The notes under the pieces: generated by a model
Seen by the model: only the letters and a program-made list of their open reading frames with translations
Told to the model about the DNA's origin: nothing
Databases searched by the model: none
In this document: in pieces, positions 1 to 12,118 of the stretch
How positions within the stretch are numbered: the first letter of the stretch is position 1
Layout of the letters: the number at the start of each line of letters is the position of its first letter
Translations under genes and position numbers: made by a program
DNA from: Verticillium longisporum
Taxonomy: Eukaryota; Ascomycota; Sordariomycetes; Glomerellales; Plectosphaerellaceae
DNA: 64,000 bases
Assembly (NCBI GenBank): GCA_019188255.1
Contig: JAETXT010000005.1
Location: 4,340,001-4,404,000 of the forward strand
Reading direction: 5' to 3'

Positions 1-552
1 CACGAGGGCTTCGTCGAGAAGGAGGAGCTCGACGGCGACCGCCTGCTCCGCAAGATGCGTCTCCTCACATTCGCCAGCCTCGCGGCGCAGACGACGAGCC
101 GCCGCATCGAGTACGCGTCCATCGCCAAGGCGCTGCAGGTGCCGTCCGAGGACGTCGAGCTGTGGGCCATTGACATTATCCGCGCCGGTCTCGTCGAGGG
201 CCGTCTCTCGCAGCAGGAGAAGGTCTTCCTCGTGCACAAGGTCACGTACCGCGTCTTCGGCACGAGGCAGTGGCAGGAGCTCGCCACGCGTCTCGACTCG
301 TGGCGCAACACGCTCACGGGGCACAACAAGGTGCTTCGCAAGGAGGAGGCCAACGCCAAGGCTCAGAAGGAGCGCGAGGTGCAGGAGCTTGAGCGCAAGC
401 TCCAGGGTGCCGGCCTCGAGGGCGGCAGCGCCGGTGGTGCCGGTGGGCGGCAGCGCGGCGGCAACCAGGGCCGCCGGGACAACAGGGAGCGTGAGCCCCG
501 GGAGCCCAAGGAGCCCCGGGAACCGAAGCTGAGGACGGACGACGACGACTGA
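1..552 (+). CDS. eIF3 subunit M, C-terminal part (5' end outside window)
   Basis: The frame is open from base 1 and stops at 552, giving 183 residues with no internal start needed. It covers the end of a PCI domain (segment [20 protein letters not shown], then [20 protein letters not shown]), which is the winged-helix part that docks in the eIF3 octamer. The family member binds other eIF3 subunits in cytoplasmic translation initiation. After the PCI domain comes a charged helix and a Gly/Arg-rich tail ([12 protein letters not shown]) followed by Arg/Glu/Pro repeats and four terminal Asp. The tail is low-complexity and typical of fungal eIF3m. The gene converges on the kinase gene at 1232-2283. 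Identification rests on recognised family sequence. Confidence 0.9.
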   Translation, partial: HEGFVEKEELDGDRLLRKMRLLTFASLAAQTTSRRIEYASIAKALQVPSEDVELWAIDIIRAGLVEGRLSQQEKVFLVHKVTYRVFGTRQWQELATRLDSWRNTLTGHNKVLRKEEANAKAQKEREVQELERKLQGAGLEGGSAGGAGGRQRGGNQGRRDNREREPREPKEPREPKLRTDDDD

Positions 553-1231
553 AATTTGAGACTCGGATCAGGGAAAACATGACTAGGAAGGGGGGACAAG
601 CCGTTTGTGTGATAATTACAGGACGGGGAAAGAAAGGGCGGGGGGTTAGGTTTTCCGGGCCCCGCGTGGTCACTAGAAGCCCCGCGAGGCGTGGCTCGGA
701 CATGATGACTGCATGGCGGGTCATGACTGGCTTTACAGGGAATCCAATGAATCGGCGTACCATGTTTACTTGTGAGGGTTGTGTTTTCGGTGTGCTTGGT
801 GAAAACAGAAATGTCTACATGTGTTTCGAGTCTGATTTGAGGCTTCCCATGGCCGTCCGGATCACCTGGCTTCAGCAAGGTGCAGAGGAGACGGCGAGAG
901 AATGTGTTGAAAACATGATTATAAATATATGAAAAGGCTTGGCCACTCAGGTCTGTCGAGTGTCGTTGATGATACACATACAAAGGAGAGTACGCCCAAA
1001 GGAGGCGGCGTATTTTTTTCTTGGTCTTGTTTTCTTTCTCGGCGTGGCCTCGATGGGCCGGCCAGAAAACGACGCTCCCGCAGCTATCTGCCCATCATTT
1101 CTATCCTTCTATCCCGCGCACACAATCAAAACAAGATCCACCGTCCCCATGCCGCACATCCAGGAGAACAATCTGGGTGATGGCATGGGGTGTGGTGAGG
1201 GACATCATACAGTGTCCTCAAGAGACGGGAC
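553..1231. other. Intergenic, convergent 3' regions
   Basis: This separates the stops of eIF3m and the UMP-CMP kinase. Small open frames occur on both strands but none has family-like sequence or conserved composition. It should hold the two 3' UTRs. Confidence 0.6.
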
Positions 1232-2283
1232 TCAAAAGTTGCTGAGCCTGGCCTTGAGCTGCGTCTTGGTGACCTCGTAGACGTCCTCGGGGGTGGAGGT
1301 GGCGTCAATCTTGATGACGCGGCCCTCCTGGGCAAAGTAGTCGACGACGGGCATGCTCGTCTCGACAAAGGTGCGGAAGCGCTTGCGGATGCTCTCGGCA
1401 TTGTCGTCGGCGCGGCCGCTCGTCTTGCCGCGCTCGAGGAGGCGGGCCTCCATCGTGGCCTCGGGGCAGTCGTAGAAGAGGACGAGCTTGGCCGGGCAGA
1501 CGGCGTCCTCGAACTTGACGGCCTGGTCCATCTTGCGCGGGAAGCCGTCGATGAGGAAGCGGTGCTCCGTGGCGCTGGGGCCGGCGGCGTCAATGGTCGC
1601 CTGCATGGCGTTCTCGAGCAGCTGCACCGTCACCTCCATGGGCACGATGAGGCCGTCCTTGATGCAGTCCTTGATGAGCTGGCCGAACTGCGAGCCGGGC
1701 CGGTCCTGCTCGGCGCGCAGCAGGTCGCCGGCCGAGAGGTGGGTGAAGCCGTGGTGCTTGACGAGGTTGGCGCACTGCGTGCCCTTGCCGGCGCCGGGCC
1801 CGCCGAGGACGAAGAGGACCGTCGTCGTCTTGGGGGAGAAGGTCGGCGTCGACTTGGCCGGGGCCGCGAGGGCGGGCTTCTTGCTGGGGCCGTCGATGAG
1901 GGGCATGTTGTCGGAGGGGAGGGGCTTGGCTAGAAAGGGGTGGCCATGTCAGCTTGCTTTCACTGCTGGTGTCTCACTGCGGATATAAACGCTCAGGTCG
2001 AAAAGGGGTGGACTGGCTGCCACGTACTGCCGTTTCTGCTGTTGACGAGCAGGATGTAGGAGATGCTGCAGACGCCGAGGAGAGCGACAAAGGGGAGGAC
2101 CTTGATGCCGTTCTTGTCCTTCGGAGGCTGCGAGGAGTAGGCGCGGCGAGAGGTCTGCTGGACGGTGCGCAGAGACGAGCTGGCGAAAGGTGCAGAGCGG
2201 GGAGCTATCGTGGAGGACGCGATGCGGGATGCAGTGCAGGCAGTGGGCAGGCTGCGCCATAAGGTTCGCGGGGTTGCGTGCAT
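1232..2283 (-). CDS. UMP-CMP kinase (Ura6 type) with N-terminal mitochondrial-like leader and membrane segment
   Basis: Two exons, 2028-2283 and 1232-1929, joined across a 98-bp intron (donor GTACGT, acceptor CTAG), code for 317 residues. The kinase phosphorylates UMP, and usually CMP and dCMP, with ATP in pyrimidine nucleotide synthesis. The P-loop GGPGAGKGTQ, the NMP-binding HLSAGDLLR, the LIDGFPR motif and the LID sequence ERGKTSGRADDN are all present. The ATG at 2283 (MHATPRT) was chosen because it begins a basic, Ser/Ala/Arg-rich leader with a RAYSS cleavage-like site, followed by a hydrophobic segment (VLPFVALLGVCSISYILLV). Yeast Ura6 lacks this extension. The same frame stays open further upstream to about 2511, so a longer start is possible. 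Location at a mitochondrial membrane is inferred. Confidence 0.88.
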
Positions 2284-2827
2284 TGTGAAATGGTCGGGGT
2301 GATGACGTTGGACAATTTGGGGTGAGCGTGTTGTCCTGCTGATAGGGTCAGGCCTGCTGCTGCTGCTGCTGCTGCACTGCTTACTGTCAAGCCCGTCGTG
2401 TTCTGGTGATCCTCCAATGGCTTTGGTGTGTCGTACTGCAGCTGTGCCAGTGGCCAACTTTTTTTTCGAGGAAAAGGGTGAATTGGCACGGGGATTAGGG
2501 GCACGAGGCACTGGGGGGGGCCCTCGAGGTAATTTGGCGATGCGTGTGCTAGGGAGCTCAGACCCCTGCCTGGGAGCCCCTGGCGTATCGCGCTTTCACA
2601 TGGTCTGGACTCTCACAGGCTCTGCGAGAGGATATCTATTGCCATTCCAGCTTGTTGAATCCATCAATAGTGCTTTGCAAAGGCTCAAACGTCAAAAAAA
2701 AATACAAGAGTTCAGTTGGTTCAGTTCATGGAGTCCCTCCTCCCCCTTCGATGTCAGGCGTCACCGTAGAGCACCATCAAAGCATCTCGTGACCAGCTCA
2801 TGCCGCCGCACCACCGTGCTATGCGTC
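2284..2827. other. Intergenic between kinase start and AIG1-family stop
   Basis: It contains the kinase promoter and the 3' UTR of the next minus-strand gene. A CTG/CAG run lies near 2350-2375. No gene was recognised. Confidence 0.5.
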
Positions 2828-3532
2828 TCACTGCACCTTCTTCAGCGGCTTGTGAGCTTCCCTCTCGATCCCTCCAAGCCCGTTGACACGTCCGTACAGC
2901 CACTTGAGCAGCACGGTGCTCGCCGTCATGAGCGACGCGGCGCCCGTGAACAAGGCCACGCGCTGCGGCGTGTTGAGAATGGTGAAGATGGGGTAGGGGT
3001 ACCAGCCGTTGTGGCTGAAGCACAACTCAACCCAGCCCCAGTACAGAAACGCGATGCCCATGCTGATGGCCATGGCGGCGTAGGCGCGGATGGTCCACGG
3101 CGGGCTCAGCAGCAGCAGGTCGAGCGTCAGCACGACGGCCGGCACGAGGTGGAAGCCGATGTCGGTCACCCAGTACAGCTCCATCCCGGGCGGGTAGAGC
3201 AGCGCCTTGTCAATGGAGCGGATGCCCCAGTAGAGCAGGCTGATGAGGACCTCGAGCGGCGACGACGTCACCGACATGGCGTTCTTCAGCGCGAAGAGCT
3301 GGCGGTTGAGGGTCAGGTCGGCGGCGACGCCCAGGGCGAACGTGACAAAGGCCATGGCGAGGCCAATATTGGTGAGGTGCTGGTAATAGCCGCCATATCC
3401 CTCGAACATGGGGTAATCCCACCGATCGAGCCAGCGGAAGGAGAGCGTAAAGGAGACGAGGCCGGCCGTGTGTAGGAGGAGAGAGAAGAGGCGCGAGGGC
3501 GACTCGAGCCGCTGGAGAGGGTGACGGGCCAT
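2828..3532 (-). CDS. FAR-17a/AIG1-like integral membrane protein
   Basis: A single exon of 234 residues with about six hydrophobic segments (for example LFSLLLHTAGLVSFTLSF, LVPAVVLTLDLLLL, AAMAISMGIAFLYWG). The pattern and motifs such as FRWLDRW, QHLTNIG and a central Thr/His pair of the family (SVTSS, DIGFHLVP) match the FAR-17a/AIG1 family. In animals this family includes AIG1 and ADTRP, membrane threonine hydrolases that cleave fatty acid esters of hydroxy fatty acids. Fungal members are little characterised, so a lipid hydrolase role is only a family inference. Length is normal for the family. The start ATG at 3532 directly precedes the first membrane segment. It is divergent from the cyclophilin gene at 4197. 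Confidence 0.82.
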   Translation of the reverse strand: MARHPLQRLESPSRLFSLLLHTAGLVSFTLSFRWLDRWDYPMFEGYGGYYQHLTNIGLAMAFVTFALGVAADLTLNRQLFALKNAMSVTSSPLEVLISLLYWGIRSIDKALLYPPGMELYWVTDIGFHLVPAVVLTLDLLLLSPPWTIRAYAAMAISMGIAFLYWGWVELCFSHNGWYPYPIFTILNTPQRVALFTGAASLMTASTVLLKWLYGRVNGLGGIEREAHKPLKKVQ

Positions 3533-4196
3533 GGTTCTGTCGAAAGGTTCTCAGGGATTGGCGTGTCGGCGATCAGACAGGTTGTAGTTTTTTGAGCTAT
3601 GAAGGAGGTTGTTGGATCATAAAAAATGGACAGATGAGGGGGTTTTGGTGATGATATCAAGAAAGTTCACTGTCAACGTCACAGGTGTCCACGTATGGGT
3701 CGTCCGGGACCTTGAACAAGCCGAGCCTCCGGTTCCGAAGAGAGCCACGCCACGACGTCTCGCAGTCGTAGTCGACTCATCTTGGCGTTCTCGGAAGTAG
3801 TTCGATGTTGATCCGAATTCGAGACGTTGCATTGCATGTCCTCGAAACTTAGTTGTGTCTTCCCAATTGAGGCACAAATGCCGTTCCCCTTGTCCCACTC
3901 CGTAAGGGGTGTCACCTGTAGCAGCCGCCCACGAGCGCACTGATACTGAACGCTGGGCACTTCGTTGTAGGGAGCTGGCAACGCCTGGAGCAGCCGCATG
4001 CCGCACTCATCTGCAGCCGCTAGCTGGGTCAATCGCATTCTGTGATTGGCCTGATTTGGCTCGAAAACATTCCGCCTGAGAGCTTGATCATCCATCTTCA
4101 ACTTCGTCGCAAACCTCCAGGTCGATCCCCCCCCTCTACGAAAAGCTATCGCATTGCGTCGCATGACACCCCGCGACGAGGCTCGAACCACCCAAG
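3533..4196. promoter_or_regulatory. Divergent promoter region of AIG1-like and WD40-cyclophilin genes
   Basis: This 664-bp stretch lies between two divergent starts. Open frames on the minus strand here have no recognisable product and are judged spurious. No specific element could be assigned. Confidence 0.45.
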
Positions 4197-6221
4197 ATGA
4201 CAGACGACGACAAGACGGCCAAGAGGAGCCATTCCGAATTTACTGAACAAGATGGCTCAGGTGAGCTTCCCTGCCTTGCGCTGCCTACTGCTCAAACCTG
4301 TGTGCACCGTCCTCGACATGCTGACTCCCCCTCGCAGATAGCTCTTCCGACGACGACATGGGCCCTCAGCTCCCAAGCGAAGCCCCGAAGAAGAAGCGCC
4401 GCGTCCTGCCCTACGAGAAGCTGTACATCGCCGCCCTGCCCAAGTCACCTCGCTACTCCAAGTCGTTAATGCACAAGGAGCAGCTCGCCTTCGTCACCGT
4501 CACACCCCTGACCGACTTTATAATCACCTCCTCCACCGACGGCGTCGTCAAGTTCTGGAAGAAGATGGCCGAGGGCATCGAGTTCGTCAAGGAGTTCAAG
4601 GCCCATCAGGGCGAGATCAAGTCGGTTTCGGTCAGCCAGGACGGCAGGAGCTTTGCGACAGCTGGCGTCGACGACACGCTGAAGATCTTTGACATTACGA
4701 CCTTTGACCTGCTCGCCATGATCAACCTCGCCTTCACCCCTCGGTGCATCTGCTGGGTACACAACAGGGGCGCCTCGGTGCCGCTGCTCGCCGTGTCGGA
4801 AGACGCCAAACCTCTGGTCCACATCTTCGACGGCAGAGGCGAGCAACAGGAGCCGACACAGACCATCAAGTCTCTCCACCGAAGCTCTGTCAGGATCATG
4901 TCGTTCAACAGTCGCTATGATTGTGTCGTATCGGTAGATGACAAGGGCCTTGTTGAATATTGGCGGCCGAGCGGCGACTTTGAGAAGCCCGACAATGTAT
5001 TCGAGTACAAGGCTTCTACGAATCTCTTCGAATTCAAAAGGGCCAAGACTGTACCTACGTCTTTGAGCATCTCGCCGGACGGCCAGCAGTTCGCTGTCTT
5101 CTCACAGCCCGACAGGAAGATACGGGTGTTCGACTTTGCCTCGGGAAAGCTGCACAGGACATATGATGAGTCCCTCCAGGTCATCGAAGAGATGCAGCAG
5201 GCCGGAAGTGCCTTGTCAAAACTGGACGCCGTCGAGTACGGCCGCAGGTTCGCGCTGGAGCGAGAAATCGATTCTCCGGCCTACAGCGACAAGGCCAATG
5301 TCGTTTTTGACGAATCTGGAAACTTCATCATATACGGGTCCATCTTTGGCATCAAGGTCCTCAACACGTTTACGAACAAGGTGGTCAAGGTGTTTGGCAA
5401 GGATGAGAACTTCAGGGCAGTCAACCTGGCGATTTACCAGGGCCAGCTGCAGAAAAAGGGAATCACCACAGTCGAGATGGGTGCCTCAAGCAATCCCTTG
5501 CTGCAGGAGTCAGAATCGAGAGACCCCATTCTGTTCGCGACGGGCGTGGGCAAGGTTCGGTTCTACATGTTCACAAACGAAAGCGAGGTCTCAAAGTCGG
5601 TTAGGGACGTTCAGAACGAGAAACCGACAATGTTAGGCAAGCAGAAGGCGGCTGAAGCCAAGACCGCCGAGACAGGCACCGCTGCCGTGCTGCATACGAC
5701 GTATGGCGACATCAGCATTCGTCTCTTCCCCGATGCCGCACCAAAGGCTGTCGAGAATTTCGTCACACACTCTAAGCGAGGCTATTACAATGGCACGATT
5801 TTCCATCGCGTCATCAAAAAGTTCATGATCCAGTGCGGCGACCCGATGGGCGACGGCACAGGTGGCGAGAGTATTTGGGGCAAGGAGTTTGCGGACGAAT
5901 TTAGCAGCTTGAAGCACGACAAGCCGTACACCGTCAGCATGGCCAATGCCGGGCCCAACACCAACGGCAGCCAGTTCTTCATCACGACGGAGAAAACTGT
6001 ACGTACAGAATCCGCCAGAGCGGACACCCCGCCCTCCTCTGCACACCCTTCTTCTTCCTGTTCTATCTGCTGACAAGAAATAGCCCTGGCTCGATGGCAA
6101 GCACACCATCTTTGGGCGTGCGACGCGAGGTCTCGACGTCATACATAAGATCGAGAACGCCCGCGCATACAAGGACAAGCCAGAGGAGGACATAAAGATA
6201 TTGAATATTGACATTGCTTAG
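4197..6221 (+). CDS. WD40-repeat peptidyl-prolyl cis-trans isomerase (PPWD1-type cyclophilin)
   Basis: Three exons, 4197-4260, 4338-5998 and 6084-6221, give exactly 620 residues; the introns are 77 and 85 bp. The N-terminal part carries WD40 blades ([31 protein letters not shown]). Residues from about 468 to the end form a cyclophilin domain with the catalytic [14 protein letters not shown], the [14 protein letters not shown] loop and [11 protein letters not shown], which keeps the Trp needed for cyclosporin binding. Homologues are nuclear spliceosome-associated prolyl isomerases. A basic stretch PKKKRRV near the N-terminus looks like a classical nuclear localisation signal. The last intron interrupts the cyclophilin domain just before PWLDG. 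Confidence 0.93.
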
Positions 6222-7928
6222 TCTGCCCATGTCGGAGTCCGTCCGACTCCGACGTTGAGCAGAATCAAACATCTCCGGAGATACCCCTTGCACCAACGCA
6301 GACCCCTGCACGAACTGTTGACGTGATGGAACCACATGCACGTGGTGGCACCGACAACCGAACGGTCGGCGGCATCGATGAATTCGGCGTGCTCGTGAAC
6401 GACTAACAAATCACAACCCAGCGATTGAAACTGACCCGCTGTACACACGTGGGAGACGAGGGCACAGATCGAATCTTCTCATATGCGCATCAGAGCATTT
6501 GTTCCGCTACGCAGGGTCGCGGAGCTAGAATACCGGTGACTAGCATGAACATGTTGAGATGACGAGCTCACTACTTTCAGTGTTTTTGACACTTCTACGG
6601 ACTGGGCCTTGGCGAACAGCAACCTTCCGAGGCATTTTGTTTTGTACCTCACACTCCTCCGCTGCACTGCAAGTAGGAATGTAGTCAAGCATCAGGGGTG
6701 CCGATGACGGCGGGCCGGACGCCATACATCATGGGCGCGCCGCCACCAAGCCACATCCCACCCCGCCAAGTCGCGGCCCCACGAAAGTCGAGCCGGCTTC
6801 AACCGCTCTACGTTCACTGCCTCTCGGCAAAGCTGCATGCCTCTTCCTGGGGCAGGCTGTCGATTGAACATAGAGGGCAAGTTTCGCTGCCTAAGCAGAA
6901 GCTTTGCGGATGTCGGCAGGCCGTGACTCGCTCCCTGGGAATCGCCATGGACAATCATTTCACTGCGATGCCCCTAGCTATTCAAGCGCAGTTGACCGAT
7001 GAAAATATTTTATATCATACATGTTTTGATCTATGAAAGGCTGGGGTTTAAACCAGACGTGCTCGTCGCCGAGACCAGATGGTCCCAGCCGTTACAAAGT
7101 CCAGACCAGCTTGCTAGGGATGCATCAAACAGCTACCACCAGTGGCATGACATGGACCAGCTTCAGACCTCGTCCTAGCACTGCAAAACGTAACGAAAAT
7201 TCAAATGGCTGACGAAGCCGCAGCTATGGTACGTCAGATCTAACATGGCGGAGACTAACTACCCCGGTGGCGCCCCCGATCTACTGCATGTCGACATCCG
7301 ACTACCGACTGACGCGATATCTGCATCCCAAGTCGCGCGTCTGATCAGCCCTTTCGCAGCCAACCACACTCACCTTCAAGCATCAATTTATCCGCTTTCC
7401 AATGGAGCTTTTTCTGTCAATCCTACATGATGTAGGGCTCGAGTTCTTGGAAGACAGACCTCCTCGGAAATGTTCGATCTGGAATGCTCTCCAGTCTGTG
7501 GTCCAAACTGCAACGTGAGTTTAGGGGTTTCGGTGACGATCTGCATGCCTGAATCAGTATTCTGGCCCTGACGGCCTCGTTGTTTGGTGTTTTGTGTAGC
7601 ATTCACTGACAGTGTCTCCTAAGTCGGAGAGATTGGTCCTTACCTCCTCGGAGATGCGGCCGCAGGCGGACTTCGAAGGCCATCTTCAATGATACCATCC
7701 CGAAGGCAATGTGGTGATAGACGATGAAAAGTTCATGATTCTCGGCATCATGGTAGGATTCTTGCTTATAAGGCTGAGACGCACGTTTTGTGCGTAATGG
7801 CTCAGCCTGGTAGAGAACCTGCAAGAGACGGCGTGCGAGGTCAAGACGGAACAAGCTTTGCCACGCGAACGACAAGACATTAACAGCCGACTATCCTGAG
7901 AAGCTTAGTCTTCTGGGCTCTCCCAACC
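6222..7928. other. Intergenic, with an F-box-like coding remnant
   Basis: About 1.7 kb without a convincing gene. Near 7393-7518 on the plus strand a short frame reads like an F-box N-terminus (RFPMELFLSILHDVGLEF), which ends at a stop with a possible splice donor beside it. No complete gene could be built around it. The rest holds only short open frames and the promoter of the permease gene. Confidence 0.4.
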
Positions 7929-9801
7929 ATGTCTACCGCCAATGAGAAGCCCCCGGCCGCGGACAAGGCCATCGCTCAAAGTGCCACCGACTCGGACAAC
8001 GATGCGACAGCGACGCCCAAGTCTGAGGAGGTCTACGCCGGCAGCGGAGGCAAGGATACCATCTGGGCTGCAGGAGCGTCGGGTGCGTTGTACGAGCCGA
8101 TCCCCGAGTATGAGGGAAGGCACCGCTACGATCCTACCGCCGTATGGACGGAGAAAGAAGAGAAGAAGCTCGTGAGGAGGGTAAGTTGCAGGCTTGAAAC
8201 CTGGCCATCTCGCACATGGGAATGTTTGTTTTTAACGACAGCGCAGCTGGACTACCGCATTTGCTCCTGGGTGTGCATCATGTTCTTCGCCCTTCAACTC
8301 GACCGCGGCAATATCAGCCAGGCCCTGTCGGACAACATGCTCGACGACCTTGGCCTCACGACGAACCAGTACAACTACGGCATGACAATCTTCTACGTGA
8401 CCTTTCTCAGCGCGGAGCTGCCCTCGCAGATGATCTCGAAAAAGCTCGGCCCCGACGTCTGGATCCCCATTCAGATGGTTAGCTGGTCTATTGTCGCGGC
8501 GTGCCAGTCCATCCTCGTGGGTGAGAAGGGACTCTATGCGACCCGCGCACTGCTCGGCCTCCTCGAGGGCGGCTTTATCCCCGACGCCATCCTGTACCTG
8601 ACCTACTTCTACACGAGCAAGGAGCTCCCCATCCGCCTGAGCTACTTCTATACCTCGTCCTACCTCACGCAGATTATCGCTGCCTTCCTCGCCGTCGGCA
8701 TCTTCCAGCTCCGCGGCGTCGGCGGCTGGGAGGGTTGGCGATGGATGTTCGCCATCGAGGGCGGTCTGACGGCCCTCATCGGGATCTTCTCGTACCTATA
8801 CATGCCCCCTCGCCGACGCAGACGGCCTCCTGGTTCCGCGGCCGCAAGGGCTGGTTCACCGAGCGCGAGGAGGTCGTCATGGTGAACCGCATCCTGCGCG
8901 ACGACCCCAGCAAGGGCGGCATGCACAACCGCCAGGGCCTGACGCTCAAGCTCCTCTGGTCGTCCCTCACCGACGTCGACCTCTGGCCCATCTACCTCAT
9001 GGGCTTCACCGTCCTCATGCCGCTGCGGCCCGTCATGGCCTACTTCACCCTGACGCTGCGCAATCTCGGCTTCACGACGCTGCAGACCAACCTGCTGACC
9101 GTGCCGGCCTTTGCCATCTTCATCTTCCAGCTCATCTTCTGGTCGCGCATCTCGGAGCGCATCAACAACCGCTTCCTCATCATCTCCTTCTGCTCCGTCT
9201 GGCTGTTCCCCATGTTCATGGCCCTCGCCTTCCTGCCCGCCGACGTCAGCGCCTGGAGCAAGTACGCCGTCCTGGCCCTCATCATCGGGTATCCCTACGT
9301 GCACTCAATCCTTGGTATGTATACACGGTCTTCAATTTCATCTGTACTTGGAGGAGGAAAAGAATGCTCATGTCGTTTCTTCGCGCAGTCGGCCTGACCT
9401 CCCGCAACGCCGGCTCGGTCCGCACGCGCACCGTCGGCAGTGCCGTGTACAACATGACGGTGCAGACGAGCAGCATCATCGGCTCCAACGTAAGTGTCCC
9501 CCCCCCTAGTTGGTTCTTCTGTTTTGGAATCCCCCCCCTGTCTTGTTTCTCGAACACACAGCTGACCGCGCAGATCTACCGCGCCGACGACGCCCCCCTC
9601 TACCGCCGCGGCAACAGGGCCATCATCGGCATCATTGTGTGGAACTTTGTCTCGGCCTTCCTGGTCAAGGGCTACTACATGTGGCGCAACAAGAAGCGCG
9701 ACCGGACGTGGAACGCCCTCAGCGCCGCGGAGAAGGACCACTACCTCGCGACGACGACGGACGAGGGCAGCAGGCGGCTGGACTTTCGGTTCGCGCACTG
9801 A
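7929..9801 (+). CDS. MFS permease of the Dal5/allantoate (anion:cation symporter) family; frame broken by one missing base
   Basis: Four exons, 7929-8180, 8247-9314, 9389-9489 and 9574-9801. Hallmarks are LDRGNISQALSDN after the first membrane segment, ATRALLGLLEGGFIPD and the C-terminal IYRADDAPLYRRGN, all typical of fungal Dal5/Tna1-like transporters for small carboxylates such as allantoate, nicotinate or pantothenate. The substrate cannot be told from sequence. In exon 2, at the C5 run 8805-8809, the frame shifts: SYLYMPP is followed one base out of frame by SPTQTASWFRG. Adding one base gives 549 residues in total and an intact 12-segment permease. An alternative acceptor before 9574 would add four residues. 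Expression would be lost only if the missing base is real. Confidence 0.88.
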
Positions 9802-10317
9802 GGTGCTGCTGCTGCTGCTCCGTCTGCTGGGTAGCAGGCGAGGAATGGGCGACGGGTTGGACATCACTATACTGCGATCAACCGACTTGGTCACAAGTTG
9901 GGAGGGTTTCGATTCTGCAACACTGTAAACGGAGACGGATCGGCTGCTAAAACGGTGCCAAGTACAATCGATAGACATGAGAATATGACACAGGCATTTC
10001 TAGCCTAGATTCTGTATAGATTTTCGATTCCTCAGTGACGGGCGCTTCTGAAGGCCATGTCCCAGTCTTTTGTTTCCCATGAGCTGGATTACTTCTTATC
10101 GCATCCGCAGGGACAAACAAACAATTTTCCCTCTTGCTTACCGACAGAAGTGTCAGGCCTGATGACACTGAAGCAAAGAAACACATCAACATGATCTGCA
10201 TATACGATATAGTCACCGAAAGACATCATCCCAATCACCAGCAGTCACAAATCACGTGCAAAACACTCAGTTGAAAATCCGAAAAAGAACATGCTTACTA
10301 CTCATCCCACAACCTCC
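9802..10317. other. Intergenic, convergent 3' regions
   Basis: It lies between the permease stop and the restored dehydrogenase stop at 10318. No gene was seen. Confidence 0.55.
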
Positions 10318-12118
10318 CTACGATTGCGTCGGCATGGAAACGTCCGCCTTCTGCGACACGGCGTCGGCGCTCTGCCACAGGGCCGTGACCGTCTTCTGCT
10401 GGGTGTAAAAGTTGACGCCGGGCCTTCCGTAAAGGTGCTGGCGCCGCCGCCGGCGATGCTCTTCTTGTTGCCGGTGAAGGAGAACATGGGCAGGGGCACG
10501 GGGATGGGGACGTTGATGCCGACCTGGCCGGCCTCGATGTGACGGCGGAACGTCTCGGCCGTGGGGCCGGAGCGCGTGAAGATGGCCGTGCCGTTGCCGT
10601 ACTCGTTCTTGTTGATGAGCTCAATGGCGTCATCGAGAGTCTCGACGTTGAGGCACACGAGGACGGGGCCGAAAATCTCCTCGGTGTAGCACTTCATCTT
10701 GGGCGTCACGTTGGAGATGATGGTGGGGGCGACCCAGTTGCCGTTGGGGTACTTGGCCGGCGTGTAACCACGGCCGTCGAGGAGGATGGTGGCGCCCTCG
10801 TCCTCGGCGCTCTGGATGAGCGCCTCGATACGGGCCTTGCTGTGCGGGGAGATGACGGGGCCGAGGTCGGCACCGTCCTCGAAGCCGCCGTCGACCTTGA
10901 GCTGCTTGGCCATCTCGGCGAGCTCGGGCAGCCACTCCTTGGTCTCGCCGACCATGACGAGGGTGCTCAGGGCCATGCAGCGCTGGCCGGCGGCGCCAAA
11001 CGCGGCGCCGACGACACTGTTGAGGAAATGGTTCTTGTTGCAGTCGGGCAGGACAGCGGCGTGGTTCTTGGCGCCGAGGTTGGCCTGGACGCGCTTGCCG
11101 TGGGCGGAGCCCTTGTTGAAGATGTACTCGCCGGCCTTGTTGCCACCGACGAAGCTGACGGCCTTGATGACGGGATCCTCGAGGATAAAGTCAACGGTGC
11201 GGCGGGCACCGTGGACAACGTTGACAACGCCCTCGGGGAAGCCGGCCTTCTTGTGGAGCTCGGCCTGGGTCATGGCCGCGCCAGGGTCACGCTCGGAGGG
11301 CTTCAGGATGAGAGTGTTGCCAGTGACGGTGGCGATGGGGATGCACCACAGGGGAATCATGGCGGGGAAGTCTTGTGGCGTCGTCAGCACTTTCCTGTAG
11401 GGTACATGGCCAGACCAATGGGCAACTCACTGAAGGGGCAGATGGCGGCCACGACACCGAGGGGCTCACGGTAGCTCCTCGTCTCCATGTCCTTGGCCAC
11501 CTCGAGCACCTCGCCCTTCATGAGCTCAGGCGCCGCACAGGCGGCCTCGGCGACCTGGAGGCCACGCAGGACGTCGCCCTTGGCATCGGCAAACGTCTTG
11601 CCCTGCTCGAGGGTGATGCTGGCGGCCAGGCGGTCCCAGTTCTCGCGGATCAGGCCGACGAAGCGGAACATGATGGACTGGCGGTGCAGCACGCTCGTCG
11701 CGCGCCAGGCGACGCCCGCCTTCTCGGCCGAGTCGACGGCGGCCTGGAGCTCGGCGTCGGTCATCTGGGGCACGCGGGTGACGAGGTTGTTGGTGGCGGG
11801 GTCGTGGAGATCGATGAACTTGTCGGCCGTGGACTGGACAAACTCATTGTTGATAAAGTAGGGCGTGTCTTCGGGCTTGGCAATCTTGTCGTGAGTGCGA
11901 GGGAACGACTCGGCCGTCGACGCGAGGGCGGCGCTGAGGTGGGAGGCCGTGGCGTGTATCCTCCTGGCAGCAACGGCACCGGGAGCCGAGGCGTTGGCGG
12001 GGGCCATGATGGCGGAGGTCGCGCTGGATGATGTGAGGAGAGAGGAACGGTTGGCGGCGAATGATCTGGAAGAGCGACCTGCGCTGACGCTGACGCCTCG
12101 AGAGATGGCTCGACGCAT
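10318..12118 (-). CDS. Methylmalonate-semialdehyde dehydrogenase (acylating), mitochondrial; frame broken near its C-terminus
   Basis: Exons 11431-12118 and 10318-11371 flank a 59-bp intron between ICPF and NFPAMIPLW. The enzyme converts methylmalonate or malonate semialdehyde plus CoA and NAD+ to propionyl-CoA or acetyl-CoA in valine and pyrimidine catabolism. Diagnostic are the catalytic Cys in [15 protein letters not shown] and the NLGAKNHA segment of the ALDH6 class. The ATG at 12118 begins an Arg/Ser-rich mitochondrial presequence ([20 protein letters not shown]). A base is missing in the short A run 10431-10433 (plus strand), right after GGGASTF. One added base restores the family end ([17 protein letters not shown]), the stop at 10318 and a 580-residue protein. 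As read, the last about 40 residues are replaced by an Arg-rich tail. Confidence 0.92.

Noticed and set aside
8790..8830. An intron to explain the permease frame change
   Set aside because: The protein sequence is continuous on both sides with no room for a minimal intron. One missing C explains it fully.
10539..11474. Plus-strand open frame opposite the semialdehyde dehydrogenase
   Set aside because: Antisense shadow caused by GC-rich third positions.
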